Below, piece after piece: positions 41,801 through 53,639 of a DNA stretch of 64,000 nt. The DNA comes from Podarcis raffonei. Taxonomy: Eukaryota > Chordata > Lepidosauria > Squamata > Lacertidae. Numbering within the stretch: position 1 is the stretch's first letter; every line of letters starts with the position of its first letter. A program made the position numbers and the translations under genes. The DNA lies in contig NC_070614.1 of assembly GCF_027172205.1 (NCBI RefSeq), positions 46,014,501 through 46,078,500 on the forward strand, in the 5' to 3' direction. The notes below the pieces were generated by a model. It saw only the letters and a program-made list of their open reading frames with translations. It did no database searches and was not told the origin of the DNA.

Positions 41801-41839
41801 AGAACCATCTAATTTGGGATTATTGAGTCTTTATGATTT

Positions 41840-44800
41840 TGGGCTGTGCCCCAGCTGCAGCCACCCCTCACTCCGCTATGGTGCTGGGGACACTAGCCTG
41901 ATTTGTGGGCACCTTGTGAGGTTTGCAGGCACAATGTGCACAATGCTGGGGGGTGGGGACCCCACCCAGGTTTTTCCCCTTGTGTGGCAGGCATTCACCA
42001 CCATTTTTGTTTTGATCACATGGTCGGCACTAATTTGTTTGGATCACATGGTCAGCGCATTTTGTTTGGATCACATGGTTGGCACCTTTTTGTTTTGAAC
42101 ATGTGGTCAGGGCCATTTAGTTTGTATGAGCATGTGTGAGCCTCCCTACACATTAACTGGCCTTTGGGGGCCTGGTGGTTTGCACTGCTGTCTCTTGATC
42201 AGATTGGAAGGCAGTGGTGGGCAGTCGCCCCTTCCTAATAATCTTCCAAAAAGGCTGTGTTGTGGCAACCCCCTGCCTCCTTCCTACGTTCAACTGGCTG
42301 GGCCTAGTGGGTTATAGTATGGCGCTGCCTTGTAATAGATGCCAACCCCGTCAGGATTATTAAAGGGTACCCTTTCAGTGATGCATGATAATTGACAGGA
42401 CAGGACCATTGGCCATCTAAGGCAGTGTTTAGAGCAAGCCTAGTCTGGCATGGCTAGGTTGTCCTCACACTGCCATCATTCCCGAGGCAGGAGGCGCAGG
42501 GATGAGTTACCTTTCACCAGCCCTTCTGACAGTTCCTCAAGCCCCAACGTGCACAGAGTGTAATGCAAGAAGAAAAGATCACAAAAATCCAGGAGCCATG
42601 GATGCAAATACAGAAGGTACTCTTTGGACTTGTCGGAGTCCTCAGGTACACCTGATTCTTCTCTATCCCATGAGGACAGGATAAAAGGGTACTGGGTGAC
42701 CACTCACAAATCTCCAGGGCTCCCTAAATGGGTCTGGTTGCGGAGAAATAAGCAACATTGCCGCGACAATGGGGCTACTGGGAGGGTTGGATGCCAGGGG
42801 TAAGGTCAGGGAATCTAACATCAGAAGAACTGCCTCATGTAGCCTTCAATCAAAAGTGGCCAATTGCCATACGAAGGATAAGAAATTGATGTGGAATGCA
42901 ATTTCCACAACTGGATGATGGGGTGGTTTCTTCAGCATACCCTGACAGGGGGTAGCATTTATTTAACAATCAACACATCATCCTTAAAGCAAAATTGATG
43001 GCTGGGGAGGCGGCTGCCCTAGATTATGACGAAGAATTTAGAGAGAGGGCTGCCAAGGATCCCACGGTTAAAGATACATGGACAGAGTTGGTTGCCCCCC
43101 ATGTAGAGAAGAGAGGGGACCTGGCAAAACCTTCTAAGATGCATCTCAAGGTGCCGCATAAGGTCTGCTGGCAGTATAACAATGGGTCATGTAACAGAGA
43201 GAGGTGCTGCTAATCCCACAAATGCAAGCGCTCTGGGGGCTCCCACTCTTGCTCTAAGTGTTTTCTGGATAGGAAATCTTTTTGCAGCTTTCCAAATTCA
43301 GGATCCAGGCCCATAAAGAAGTATGGCGGACCCGCAGTGGGTAACTCAGGCACTCAGTCAGTGAATGCTCTGTGCAGAAGTGATGCCCTCTTTCCCTAGC
43401 CCCCTCCGCTGTCACCCTTACAGCCATGGTGCTTCATTTATGAGTATACCCGAATAGGGTGGCTGCAAAATAACTGAAGGACGGGTTTCATGATGGCTTC
43501 CGGATCCCTGCTGTAGGTACACCAATCTCAAAGAACCCTCCCAACCAAAAGTCAGTAAGGGATATGCCGCTCGTTGCACAGAAAAAGATTGAGAAGGAAT
43601 GGCTCCTCGGCCGCATTGCAGGTCCTTTCCCTGCACCACCCTTCAAAAAATTCATTGTGTCACCCCTTGGAATTATACCCAAGAAGACTCCTGGGTAATT
43701 CTGCATGATCTACAACTTGTCTTAATTAAAAGGCGGCTTGTTAAATGACACCAGTCCCGAGGAGAAGTGTCCGGTCAAGTCAACCTCACTGGATTATGCG
43801 ATAAAATTAATTAGATTAGAGAGAGTGGTCCGAGTGCCCTGTTGGCAAAATGTGACATTGAATTGGCATTCTGCTTACACCCGGTACATCCCGATGAGTT
43901 TTGGTTGCTGGGTTTCAAGTTCCAGGACAGCTGGTACTTTGACAAAGTTATGCCCATGGGCTGTTCTGTCGCCTGTGCAGCCTTCAAAACCTTTAGCACA
44001 TTTGTAGAGTGGGCCATGAAGGTGACTTTTGTCTGTCCATGCATCATGCATTACCTCAATGATTATTTGAGTATTGGTCCCCTGACCCCGCGGCATGTGC
44101 ACAAGTGTTAGCCGCATTTGTGCACCTTACTGTGGAATTTAGTATCCTGCTTGCTGCAGAGAAAATGGAAGGCCCAGCCACCATTTTGTCTGACTTGGGT
44201 ATTGAGTTGGACACATATAAACAAACCTCCCATCTACCTGAAGTAAAACTGGACACTTTGAAATCTCTATTGTCTGCCATGATCGACGCTAAAAAGACTA
44301 CGCTGAGGCAAGTCCAATCTCTGCTTGGTCATCTCAATTTTGCTTGCAGAGTCATTGCCCAAGGGAGAGCCTGCTGTGCACGTCTGGCGTGGCTCACCAC
44401 TGGGGGGATTGCCTCCCCATCACCATGTCAGGGTGTCCCACAACATTAAGGAGGGTCTCAAGATCTGGTTGACTTTTCTTAGGGAATATAATGGAGTGTC
44501 ATTTTGGCAGCAGCCACTCAACACACAAGATGAGCTGAAAGTGCACTCTGAGACCTTCGTTTGCTTCAGATTTGGAGTCTTCTTCAGAGGCTTTTGGTGT
44601 GCCTATCCTTGGTCGGCGTCCTGGCATTTGGCGGGCATTTGGTGGGAGCTAACCTTTCTTGAATTCTTTCCCATTCTAGTCACCCTTCATTTATGTGGTC
44701 ACCAGTTTGAGAACACCAGGGTATGATTTGGTCTGACAACCAGGCAGTAGTAAGAATCAAAGGCAAGTATCGGGTCATCCGGGTGCTTTGCTTGTTCATG

Positions 44801-45275
44801 CTTGAATGCCTTAAGGGTAACATTTTCTTCATGGCTCAGTTTGTCCCAGGCCTAAATGACAAAATAGTGGGTGCCTTATCTCGTTTCCAGATGGAGCACT
44901 TTTGAGAACTCGCACGAGAGGCAGCTCAGCTTCCAGACGCCTTCTCAGATGAGCTTTTGGAGACTGGACAAGAGAAATGACACAGGGAGTATTATATTCC
45001 CTAGCCCCTTCCAATAGGAGATCTTATTCTAGGGCATGGGCAGCATTTGAGGGGTTGTGAGGCTGCTATGGCTTTGCTCCCAGACAGGCAGCTTCTGAAG
45101 CGGATGTATTGAAATACTTGGTTTCCCTTAGGCAGAGCGGCCTGGCCATCATAACCATGTCACTCCATAGGGTAGCCATATCTTATTTCTGTCACTTCCT
45201 CCAGCAACCAGACCCTTGTAATACATTTCATGTTAAGAAGCTGATCGCTGGCTGGAGGCACTTACGCACACATAC
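41840..45275 (+). mobile_element. DIRS-like tyrosine-recombinase retroelement, broken (copy 2)
   Basis: Near-identical to copy 1 (25490-28915), with the same ends, because the whole unit was duplicated. The gag-like stretch is at about 42995-43210 and RT/RNase H-like pieces at about 43740-44905. A partial recombinase-like segment is at the right end. Broken in many places and incomplete. Confidence 0.75.
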
Positions 45276-45295
45276 TGACAAAAGGACGCTCTAAT

Positions 45296-45735
45296 CTAAA
45301 ATAAAATAAAAATACAGAAAAGTGTAACTGAACATGCCATCACTTTCTTTCTGGGAGATATTGAGGGTTACTTTTTAAAAATGCAATTCAGAGTCTGGGG
45401 CCCTTGTCTGGGGTTCACTCAGCATAGAACTCTGCACTCAAATTCCCCTGTCTCAGTCCTTCAGGGACCAGAGCAAACTTGTTTTGTCCATGTGAAAAAT
45501 GAAAAATAAAATAAAAAGTTTTTGAGCAAAAGTGCCACTCAAAGTCCTGGATCTAATGAAGTAATTATCTCCCTCTGCAATTATCCAGATCACAATAATT
45601 TGTTCAGCTAGACAGAGTTCTCAGGAGTTTTCTAAGGACATTGGAAAACAGTGGACAACCCAGCATAGTAAGAGCATTAAATATGCTCCTGTGCTAGTGA
45701 GATGTTGGAGTGTTGGGCATAGAGAGGGGGGGTCA
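45296..45735 (+). promoter_or_regulatory. Conserved 5' block upstream of V2R-C (putative promoter)
   Basis: Almost identical to the block before V2R-B, with the same core at about 45560-45617. Near-identity here reflects recent duplication; conservation with A and D is the informative part. Confidence 0.45.
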
Positions 45736-45917
45736 TTATTGTCAACATTTTTATTATTATTATAATGGAGTTTTAATCATTTTAGTTCATATTCAAAGCA
45801 TTTGTACACCTGCTGATGCTAAAAAGAAGGCTAAGTGCAACCTCCAAGGCAGCTCAATCGAGACAGGGGAGGTGTTTGGACAACTCTGCATCTTCCAAGA
45901 GAGAGTTTGAAGCTACC

Positions 45918-46390
45918 ATGGTGAAGCTCTTGATGCTGCTGATGCTGCCTCACACAATGTGTGAAGTCAGGACAATGAAGTGCCCTGCAGCTGATCCAAT
46001 CCTTGTGCCCCATGAATGGGGTCAAGTAGGGAACCTCTTCATTGGTGGGATTGTAAGTCAGACCACCTACCTTTTTGAAGAAGTTTTATTCAAGGAACAT
46101 CCTTCTCAGGGGCTGTTTGACATTCCACAGTAAGCAAGAATATCCCTCTTTCCTCCCCTGTTTATTCTATGCTCCACTGAATCAGCGAAGAACAACATGT
46201 GTTGTCTAAAAAGAAATTCTATTTAGAAATATTTATTTATTGAATTTATATATTAGTAAGCGACTGTCAACCCTCAAATCTCTTGTTAATCAAATAGAAG
46301 ACAATTATAAATGTAGAGTGCCGCAACCCCTTAGTCGCTTTTGACTGGACTTAACTGCCCAGGGGTCCTTTACCTTGTTATCTTTACCAC

Positions 46391-46428
<38 letters not shown>

Positions 46429-49400
46429 GTGCTGTTTTCTAAAAAAAATTGAAAATGTTTGGGGTATTCCCTTTTTGACTCAAGAAAATCACCAGTTTAT
46501 AGTTCAAATAGGGAAAGATAAATACAAATAAATAAAATATGTACAAAGATTCACAAAATGTTTAGGGGTATGCATCCTCCTGTGTCCCCCCAGAAAAAAA
46601 GCACTTGGTATATGCATATATATATGCAAACTATTTGAAACGCAAGTGAACAGACAGCTAAATAAAACCAGCATATTGACAAAAGCATAGAGGACCGCTG
46701 CAGCACCTTCAAGACTTAACAATAGTCGATTCCACAAGCTTTTCTGGACTCCCCATCATGTTTAGCAGATGAGTCTTCATCAATAGTATAGTTTCAGGTT
46801 TATAGGAATACATATAGATATGTAAATGCAGAGAGGAATGGTGCAGGAGTGCCATCAGAGGGAAAGGAAATGCCAAAAAGTGCAGACAATGAAAATGACA
46901 TAATTAATGTAAAGATAACAAATTACTCATAAGTCTATGAAATAAGTTCATTCTGCTAGGATGCTTAGAGCTGAAAGTGCAGAGGAGAAAAAGGCAGAAG
47001 CCAGTCTCATGCATTAAAATATTCCCACCTCTCTTTTTATATCTTCCTTATTGACAGAATAAAAATCAAGTTCTATCAGAACATCCTGGCCTTGGTGTTT
47101 GCGATAAAAGAGATCAATGACAATCCAAAGATCTTGCCCAATGTCACCCTTGGTTTCCACATCTATGACAGCTATTTTAATGAGAGAATGACCTATCGAA
47201 CCACATTGGACCTTCTCTTCAAATGGCAAAGATTTGTCCCCAACTACAAATGTGACACTCAGAAAAACCTCATGGCTGTGATTGGGGGACTTACTTCTGA
47301 AATCTCTATCCAAATGGAAAGTGTCTTAAGTCTCTACAGGATTCCACAGGTAGAAACAGTGCATAGGAGAATGTGGAGAAGTTTCTTTTGACACATTTTG
47401 TTTAGAAAGAATAGAGAAATATTAGTGTGATAGAGAAATAGCCTGAAAATTTCATTACTTCCCTATAACTAGAAATCAAGCCAGTATATTTTTAAAAACT
47501 AATTTGAACTGTGCCTACAAATTACAAAATAAGGAAATATTCTGCTAAATTATCATTTTCTTTTAGGTCACCTATGGCGCATTTGCTTCAGAGGAGAGTC
47601 AATCACTGCCGAAGTCTTTTTATACCATGGTCCCAAATGAAGACCTTGAATATGCAGGGATTATCCGGTTACTTCAGTACTTCAGATGGAAGTGGGTGGG
47701 GCTCTTTGTTGCCAAATATGACAGCGGAGAACATTTTTTGAAGATCATGGAGCCATTGTTTTCCCAGAATGGAATCTGTTCAGCCTTCACAAAAAGAATC
47801 CCACTTCAAGCTCATATAGAAGATCTGGATAAAATATATGGTGAAATTGAAGGTATTTATGAAGGTCTCAGAGATGAAAAGGCCAGTACAGTTATCCTCT
47901 ATGGAGATGATGGGGCAACTGCATGGCTGAGAACAGCTGTCTCATTCAAACATAATAGAAACCTGCAAAACACATCATTTGCAAAGGTCTGGATCATGAC
48001 AGCCAAGATAGATTTTGTATCTTTCGGATTTCAGAGAAACCTGGATTTTCGGCTATTCCAAGGTGCCCTTTCCTTTACAATTCACTCAGAAGAACTTCTA
48101 GAGTTCAACCAATTCCTTCAGAACATCCAAACACACAGGACCAAAGCAGATGGCTTTTGGAAGGACTTCTGGGAGCAGGCATTTGACTGTCTCTGTCCTG
48201 ATCCAGGTATGCCTGTCAAGGAAGATGGAATGTGTACTGGAGAGGAGAGGCTAGAAAGTCTCCCTGCAGGTGTTTTTGAAATGCACATGACTGGGCAGAG
48301 CTACAGTATCTATAATGCTGCCTATGCTATAGCTCACACATTGCGCGCCATTTCCTCAACCAGATCCCCACACAGAACAGTGACCGTTGGTTACAGTGTT
48401 GGATTTCCATCTCTGCAGCCTTGGCAGGTAATGTTGCAGAACCAAATATTCTCACGTCAATGGATCAATTAGCAGAAAGAACACCATAAGAAGTTCCTTA
48501 TACAGAGTTTCAGTCATCTGTTTCAGTATTGTGTACAGTAGGGATTTGCAAACTTGGGTCTCCAGGTATTTTTAGACTTCCATTCCCAGCATCCCTGACC
48601 CCTGACCCTGTTAGCTAGAGATGATTGGTCTTTTTGTCCAAAAGCAGCTGAAGAAGCAAGTTAGGAAAGCCCTGGGTGCTCCGATGGGCTATGGCTTTCC
48701 AGGGTTTGAGACAAGACCAGATTCCCAGTGTTACCTGAAGATTCTGGCCATTGAATCTGGGACCTATCAATGTCAATTCATGTCAATGGAAAGATCAGCA
48801 GAAGGACAGGAGGTTGCTTTATACTAAGTTAGGCCTCACATCCATCTGTTTCAGTGTTCTGTACTTTGTCTGGTTTGGCCTCTACAGGGTTTGAGACAAT
48901 ATGAGATTCCCAGTATCACCGGAAGATTTTGGGGATTGAATCTGGGCATTTCCATGAAAGGAGATGCTGAACCAGGGAACTGCTACCCTTTACGGTCCTT
49001 CCTCTCATATATATATATATATATAAATACAGCTGACAAATTATTCAGCATCTTAGTCACAGATACTCTTTTGTTGGTTTACATTTCATCTTGTAACTTG
49101 ACCGTGGAATCTGTTTCAATTGGGAACCTCAAATAGCTTTATTCTTCTTTTTCTTTTTAAATAGATCAACTCATTTCTTCAAGGTGTTTCATTTAACAAC
49201 TCAGCTGGAGAAACGGTATCATTTAATGATAACAGGGAAATGAGAGGAGGGTTTGATATCATGAATCTGGTCACATTCCCAAACACGTCTTTCCAGAGAG
49301 TGAAAGTTGGATGGGTGGGTCTCAGTGATAGAGGAGATAAAGAGTTAATCATCAATGAGGACAAAATTCGATGGCACCAAAGTTTTAACCAGGTACGGAT

Positions 49401-52400
49401 CGTAGTTACCAACCTGCAGAGAGTTTGCCTTGTTAGGTTATGATTAAAGTTCACATATTGATAAGCGTAAGATTGTCCTCTGGGTGGCAAATAGCAGAGC
49501 ACTTCCACCCCCAACTCCTCTCATCTTTTTGTACAGGTGCTTCCCTTTTCTTTGTGTAATGAACCCTGCCACTCTGGTCATCAGAAGAAAAGGAAGGAAG
49601 GGGAAAAGTTTTGTTGCTATGATTGCACTCCATGCCCAGCGGGGAAGATTTCAAACCAGACTGGTAGGTAATGCCCTTGCAGCCTGATAACCACATAAGG
49701 AGACAGACCCACAGGCTGGGCTTGAGCTGGGCAACTTTTATTTAGTGAACATAACAAGATCAGCAGAGGAGAATAAATTCAAATGGCAGAACTATCTTGA
49801 CCCAGAACAGTAGCCATTGGGTGACACACATGGCCCTTTTCAGGAAGAACCAGCACTTTTTTGTGGAGGGACACGGTGGGACGCGTACCCATAAACATTT
49901 TGTGTTGCCATGACCGACGGATGGATGGACCGGTGCCTGGGGAGGGAAGCTTGGAGTGGCTGTGGTGGAGGCGATGGAACTGCTTCTGCTTCTCCTCCTT
50001 TTGCCGGTCTCAGGCAGATCCCACCGCTACCGCCATTCCCATCCTTTGAGCACCGCTGCTTCCTCGTTTCCCTCGTCCTGAGTTTGAGAGGGTGTTGTGC
50101 GTAGGGAGGGGGGAGGGGGAGGGGAGCAGCCAAAATAAGAGTAACCCTAAACATTCTTTTGAAATAAATCACTGTCCAGAACTCAACAGAACTCAGTTCT
50201 GGTACCTCTCAGGTGTGCACCATTGCCATTCTAAGAGGATGAAGGAGGTGTTCAAGGTGAATTGAAGATGATTGAATCCTTGTCTCTCTGGTCAGTTTTG
50301 GAGCAGAGCCTGCTCTCCTTCAAAAATTATATCCTGGAGGGAAAAATCCCTGTGAGAGACATCACATTTGGAGGAAGCTCAAAGCAAACTCAGGAACAGG
50401 GGGAGGTAGGGGTGTGGCAACCCAATGACAGCATATGCAAACCATGAATTAACAGGAGCTATGTAAGGGAATGGGACGCGGGTGGCGCTGTGGGTAAAAG
50501 CCTCAGCGCCTAGGGCTTGCCGATCGAAAGGTCGGCGGTTCGAATCCCCGCGGCGGGGTGCGCTCCCGTTGTTCGGTCCCAGCGCCTGCCAACCTAGCAG
50601 TTCGAAAGCACTCCCGGGTGCAAGTAGATAAATAGGGACCGCTTACTAGCGGGAAGGTAAACGGCGTTTCCGTGTGCGGCTCTGGCTCGCCAGAGCAGCG
50701 ATGTCACGCTGGCCACGTGACCCGGAAGTGTCTCCGGACAGCGCTGGGCCCCGGCCTCTTGAGTGAGATGGGCGCACAACCCTAGAGTATGTCAAGACTG
50801 GCCCGTACGGGCAGGGGTACCTTTATGTAAGGGAAAGCCTCAGGCCAGCAAAGGAAAGAATTTGCTTCCCTACAATCTCTGGTCGCCTCTTGATTTTGAA
50901 ACCCTCCCTGAACCTGCTTTGCTTTGCAATTGTGCTAGCAGATTAATTGCTGCTTTACCAGAGGAAGTAAGAGTCCTCAGGTATCCAGCAACGACTGTGG
51001 GAGAGAGAAAAACAAAAACCCCGGCAAAGGAGGGACATCCCTGATAGTCTAGAATGCTCCTGTTGAAAGGATAGCAGCTGGCAGGCTGCAAGCAAAAGGA
51101 AGCAGAGAGAGGCCCCTGCACAAATGAACAAGTGTTACATGGGCTGGGAATCAAACCAAAAGGTTTGCTCCTTATGCATGAATTTATTATTTTGGTCACA
51201 GACCAGTTCCAGCTCACATACAAAATCAGGGACGTCATGAAACACAGTAGGGATACATTTAAATTAGCAGTTCAGTATAAGAGGGACAGTGCAGATATAG
51301 CAGCAGTTAAAAAAATATAAATTAGATCTTAGTCACTAAAATATAACGTGAAGTTGTCCTTTAAAACCTTAATCATGATGATAGCACAGCTTGTTCCCTA
51401 TGTTTTATGGCAATCGCACAGAATTTGGTCACCTTTAACATGATTTCTGAATCTTTGTCCTCTACCAGAGATTTTAAACATTGGAGCTTGAACCCATTTG
51501 AAGATTTTTGCATAGAAGGGGGTGATAAATGCCGAGCGTACGTCCCCGTAGAAGCGACAGCGTAGCAAGGCATGAGAGACAGTTTCTACCTCCATCAAGC
51601 AGCAGGGACAGACTCATTCTGCGTATGGTATACCCTCGAATCTGCCCAGCAATAAGGCAGATGGCAGCATGTTGAATTTAGCAAGGGTGAATGACCATCT
51701 CTATTTGGGTATTTGTAATTTAGACAAATATATTGCTGGGGTAAACCCTCTCCCATTGCCTTTTATTGCTGGGTGTTTATTCATCTGATACAACTTTTAA
51801 ATGTGACAGTAGGTTCACTACTGGTTGGTGTGCTGTCTCTCATGGCCCACGAGCCACAAATGTGCCTCGGCAGCCAGTGCTGCTGTGGTGGAACAGCCAT
51901 AATATACAATTCATCACAATACATGGTTCATTCAATGGGCCAGGTCAGATGAGTCAGAATTGAATTTCTATTTAAGCTTTTCTTTATGTTTCTCAGATAT
52001 GGATGCATGTTCCAATTGCCCAGAAGATCAATATCCAAACAAGAAGAGAAATGGATGCATCCCCAAAGTTATACATTTTTTGTCCTATAAAGAACCTTTA
52101 GGGATCACCTTAGCCTCATTTAGTGTTTTATGTTCCCTGATTACTGTTTTTGTGCTGGCTATTTTTATCCAGCACAAGGATACACCCATAGTCATAGCCA
52201 ACAACCGAGAGCTTACCTACACTCTCCTGGTCTCCCTCCTGCTCTGCTTCCTCTCCTCTTTGCTTTTCCTCGGCCAACCTGGAAAAGTGACCTGCCTTCT
52301 CCAACAACCTGCTTTTGGCATCATCTTCTCTGTTGCTGTTTCTTGTGTGTTGGCCAAGACCATCATTGTTTCTCTAGCATTCATAGCCACAAAGCCTGGC

Positions 52401-52898
52401 TCTAAGATGAAGAAATGGGTGGGAAAGAGACTGGCCCATTCTATTGTCCTTTCAGGTTCCCTCATTCAGGTGGGTATCTGTACTCTGTGGCTGATAACAT
52501 CTCCCCCCTTCCCTGATCTAGACATGAAATCAGTAGCTGAAGAAACCATTGTGCAATGTAACGTTGGGTCTGTCACCATGTTCTATTGTGTCTTAGGCTA
52601 CATGGGCCTCTTGGCCCTCACCAGCTTCATTGTGGCCTTCCTGGCCCGCAAGTTACCTGACAGTTTTAATGAAGCCCAGTTCATCACCTTCAGTATGTTA
52701 GCATTTTGCAGTGTTTGGATCTCTTTTGTTCCCACCTACCTGAGCACAAAAGGGAAACACATGGTGGCTGTGGAGATCTTCTCCATCTTGGCCTCCAGTG
52801 CTGGGTTACTGGGTTGTATCTTTTCCCCAAAATGCTACATCATGGTGCTGAGGCCTGAACTGAATAGCAGGGATCAATTAATACGAAGAAAGGATTAA
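45918..52898 (+). CDS. Vomeronasal type-2 receptor, V2R-C (complete, 6 exons)
   Basis: Recent duplicate of V2R-B. Exons: 45918-46129, 47058-47349, 47567-48427, 49165-49392, 49537-49663, 51997-52898. They total 2622 bp, 873 residues, open with consensus splice sites. Same layout: signal peptide, Venus-flytrap domain (exons 1-4), Cys-rich linker, seven helices (exon 6). Differences from B in exons 1-5 are few ('SQSLPKS' for 'SQSMQKS', 'KIRWHQ' for 'KILWHQ'). The start of exon 6 ('[17 protein letters not shown]') matches V2R-A rather than B, while its second half matches B, which suggests gene conversion. Intron 5 carries a SINE (50472-50823) absent from B and lacks the Copia element. Expected to be functional on sequence grounds. 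Confidence 0.92.
46387..46426. repeat. (TATATG)n microsatellite, V2R-C intron 1
   Basis: About seven 'tatatg' hexamers at the position that holds 'tttgta' hexamers in B. Rapid motif turnover since duplication. Confidence 0.8.
49851..50174. mobile_element. hAT-like non-autonomous element in V2R-C intron 5
   Basis: Duplicate of 33514-33837, same ends ('cagcactttttt', 'aaataaatcactg'). Confidence 0.5.
50472..50823 (+). mobile_element. Sauria-type SINE, young, in V2R-C intron 5
   Basis: Same family as 483-840, with head 'gggacgcgggtggcgctgtg' and B-box-like 'ggttcgaatcccc'. A 12-bp target duplication 'tatgtaagggaa' lies at 50460-50471 and 50824-50835. V2R-B has the empty site near 34114 ('gctatgtaagagaaagcc'), so it inserted after the duplication. 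Confidence 0.88.
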
Positions 52899-53620
52899 GC
52901 CATCTGTCTTGACTCACTACCCTTCACTACCCTAGGGTCTCCTGGAGAAGGCAGTTGGGAGAAAATACATGCATATAACATTAGTTATAGACATTCACTT
53001 TAAAGTTATGACTGCATTTCTCTACAAAGTATAAGATGCATTTCAATTTCCTTGTTAGGGCACGTAACCAAATGCTTTGTTCAGCTGTCTGAAATGTTGA
53101 CATGTTCCACATGCATATTTTCGATTTCTACTCAGGCCTTCATTGGACATTGGTAGCTGTAATGGGTTCCTTCATTACTGTATCAGAAGTTCTCATTTTA
53201 TCAGTTGAAAAAAATAAATCTATTTCTGTTTTAATACGTGTGTTGTGGTTTCTTTCTATTTCTTCTCCCTGGGAGTGTTTTTCAACAAAGAGATGTTGTG
53301 GTTGGAGGAAACTGTCAGTATCATTTCTCTTAGCTTCTTATTCTTTTGAACTTTTGTACTTTAATCCAGTTTTCATTTCCAAAGCAAATTGCAATTTCGT
53401 CATATTTTTTTAAAAAAACCATCACAATTTTTTCTGTGTTTTACGGGTCATTTATCCTGATATAAACATTTCTATATCCAATATTTCATATAATGTATTT
53501 TCATGTTATTTCTGTAAATATATGCTTTTGTTGCATATTTCCCCCATGATTCTTTTTTAAATAAGTAAATAGAAGTGTAACACAGAATGGGATAGGAAAA
53601 CAAGAACCATTTAATTTCGG
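52899..53620 (+). other. 3' flank/3' UTR of V2R-C
   Basis: Contains AATAAA at about 53213-53218, some 315 bp after the stop codon, the likely polyadenylation signal. A short stretch at about 53051-53100 is not present in the A and B flanks. Confidence 0.5.
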
Positions 53621-53639
53621 ATTATTGAGTCTTTATGAT

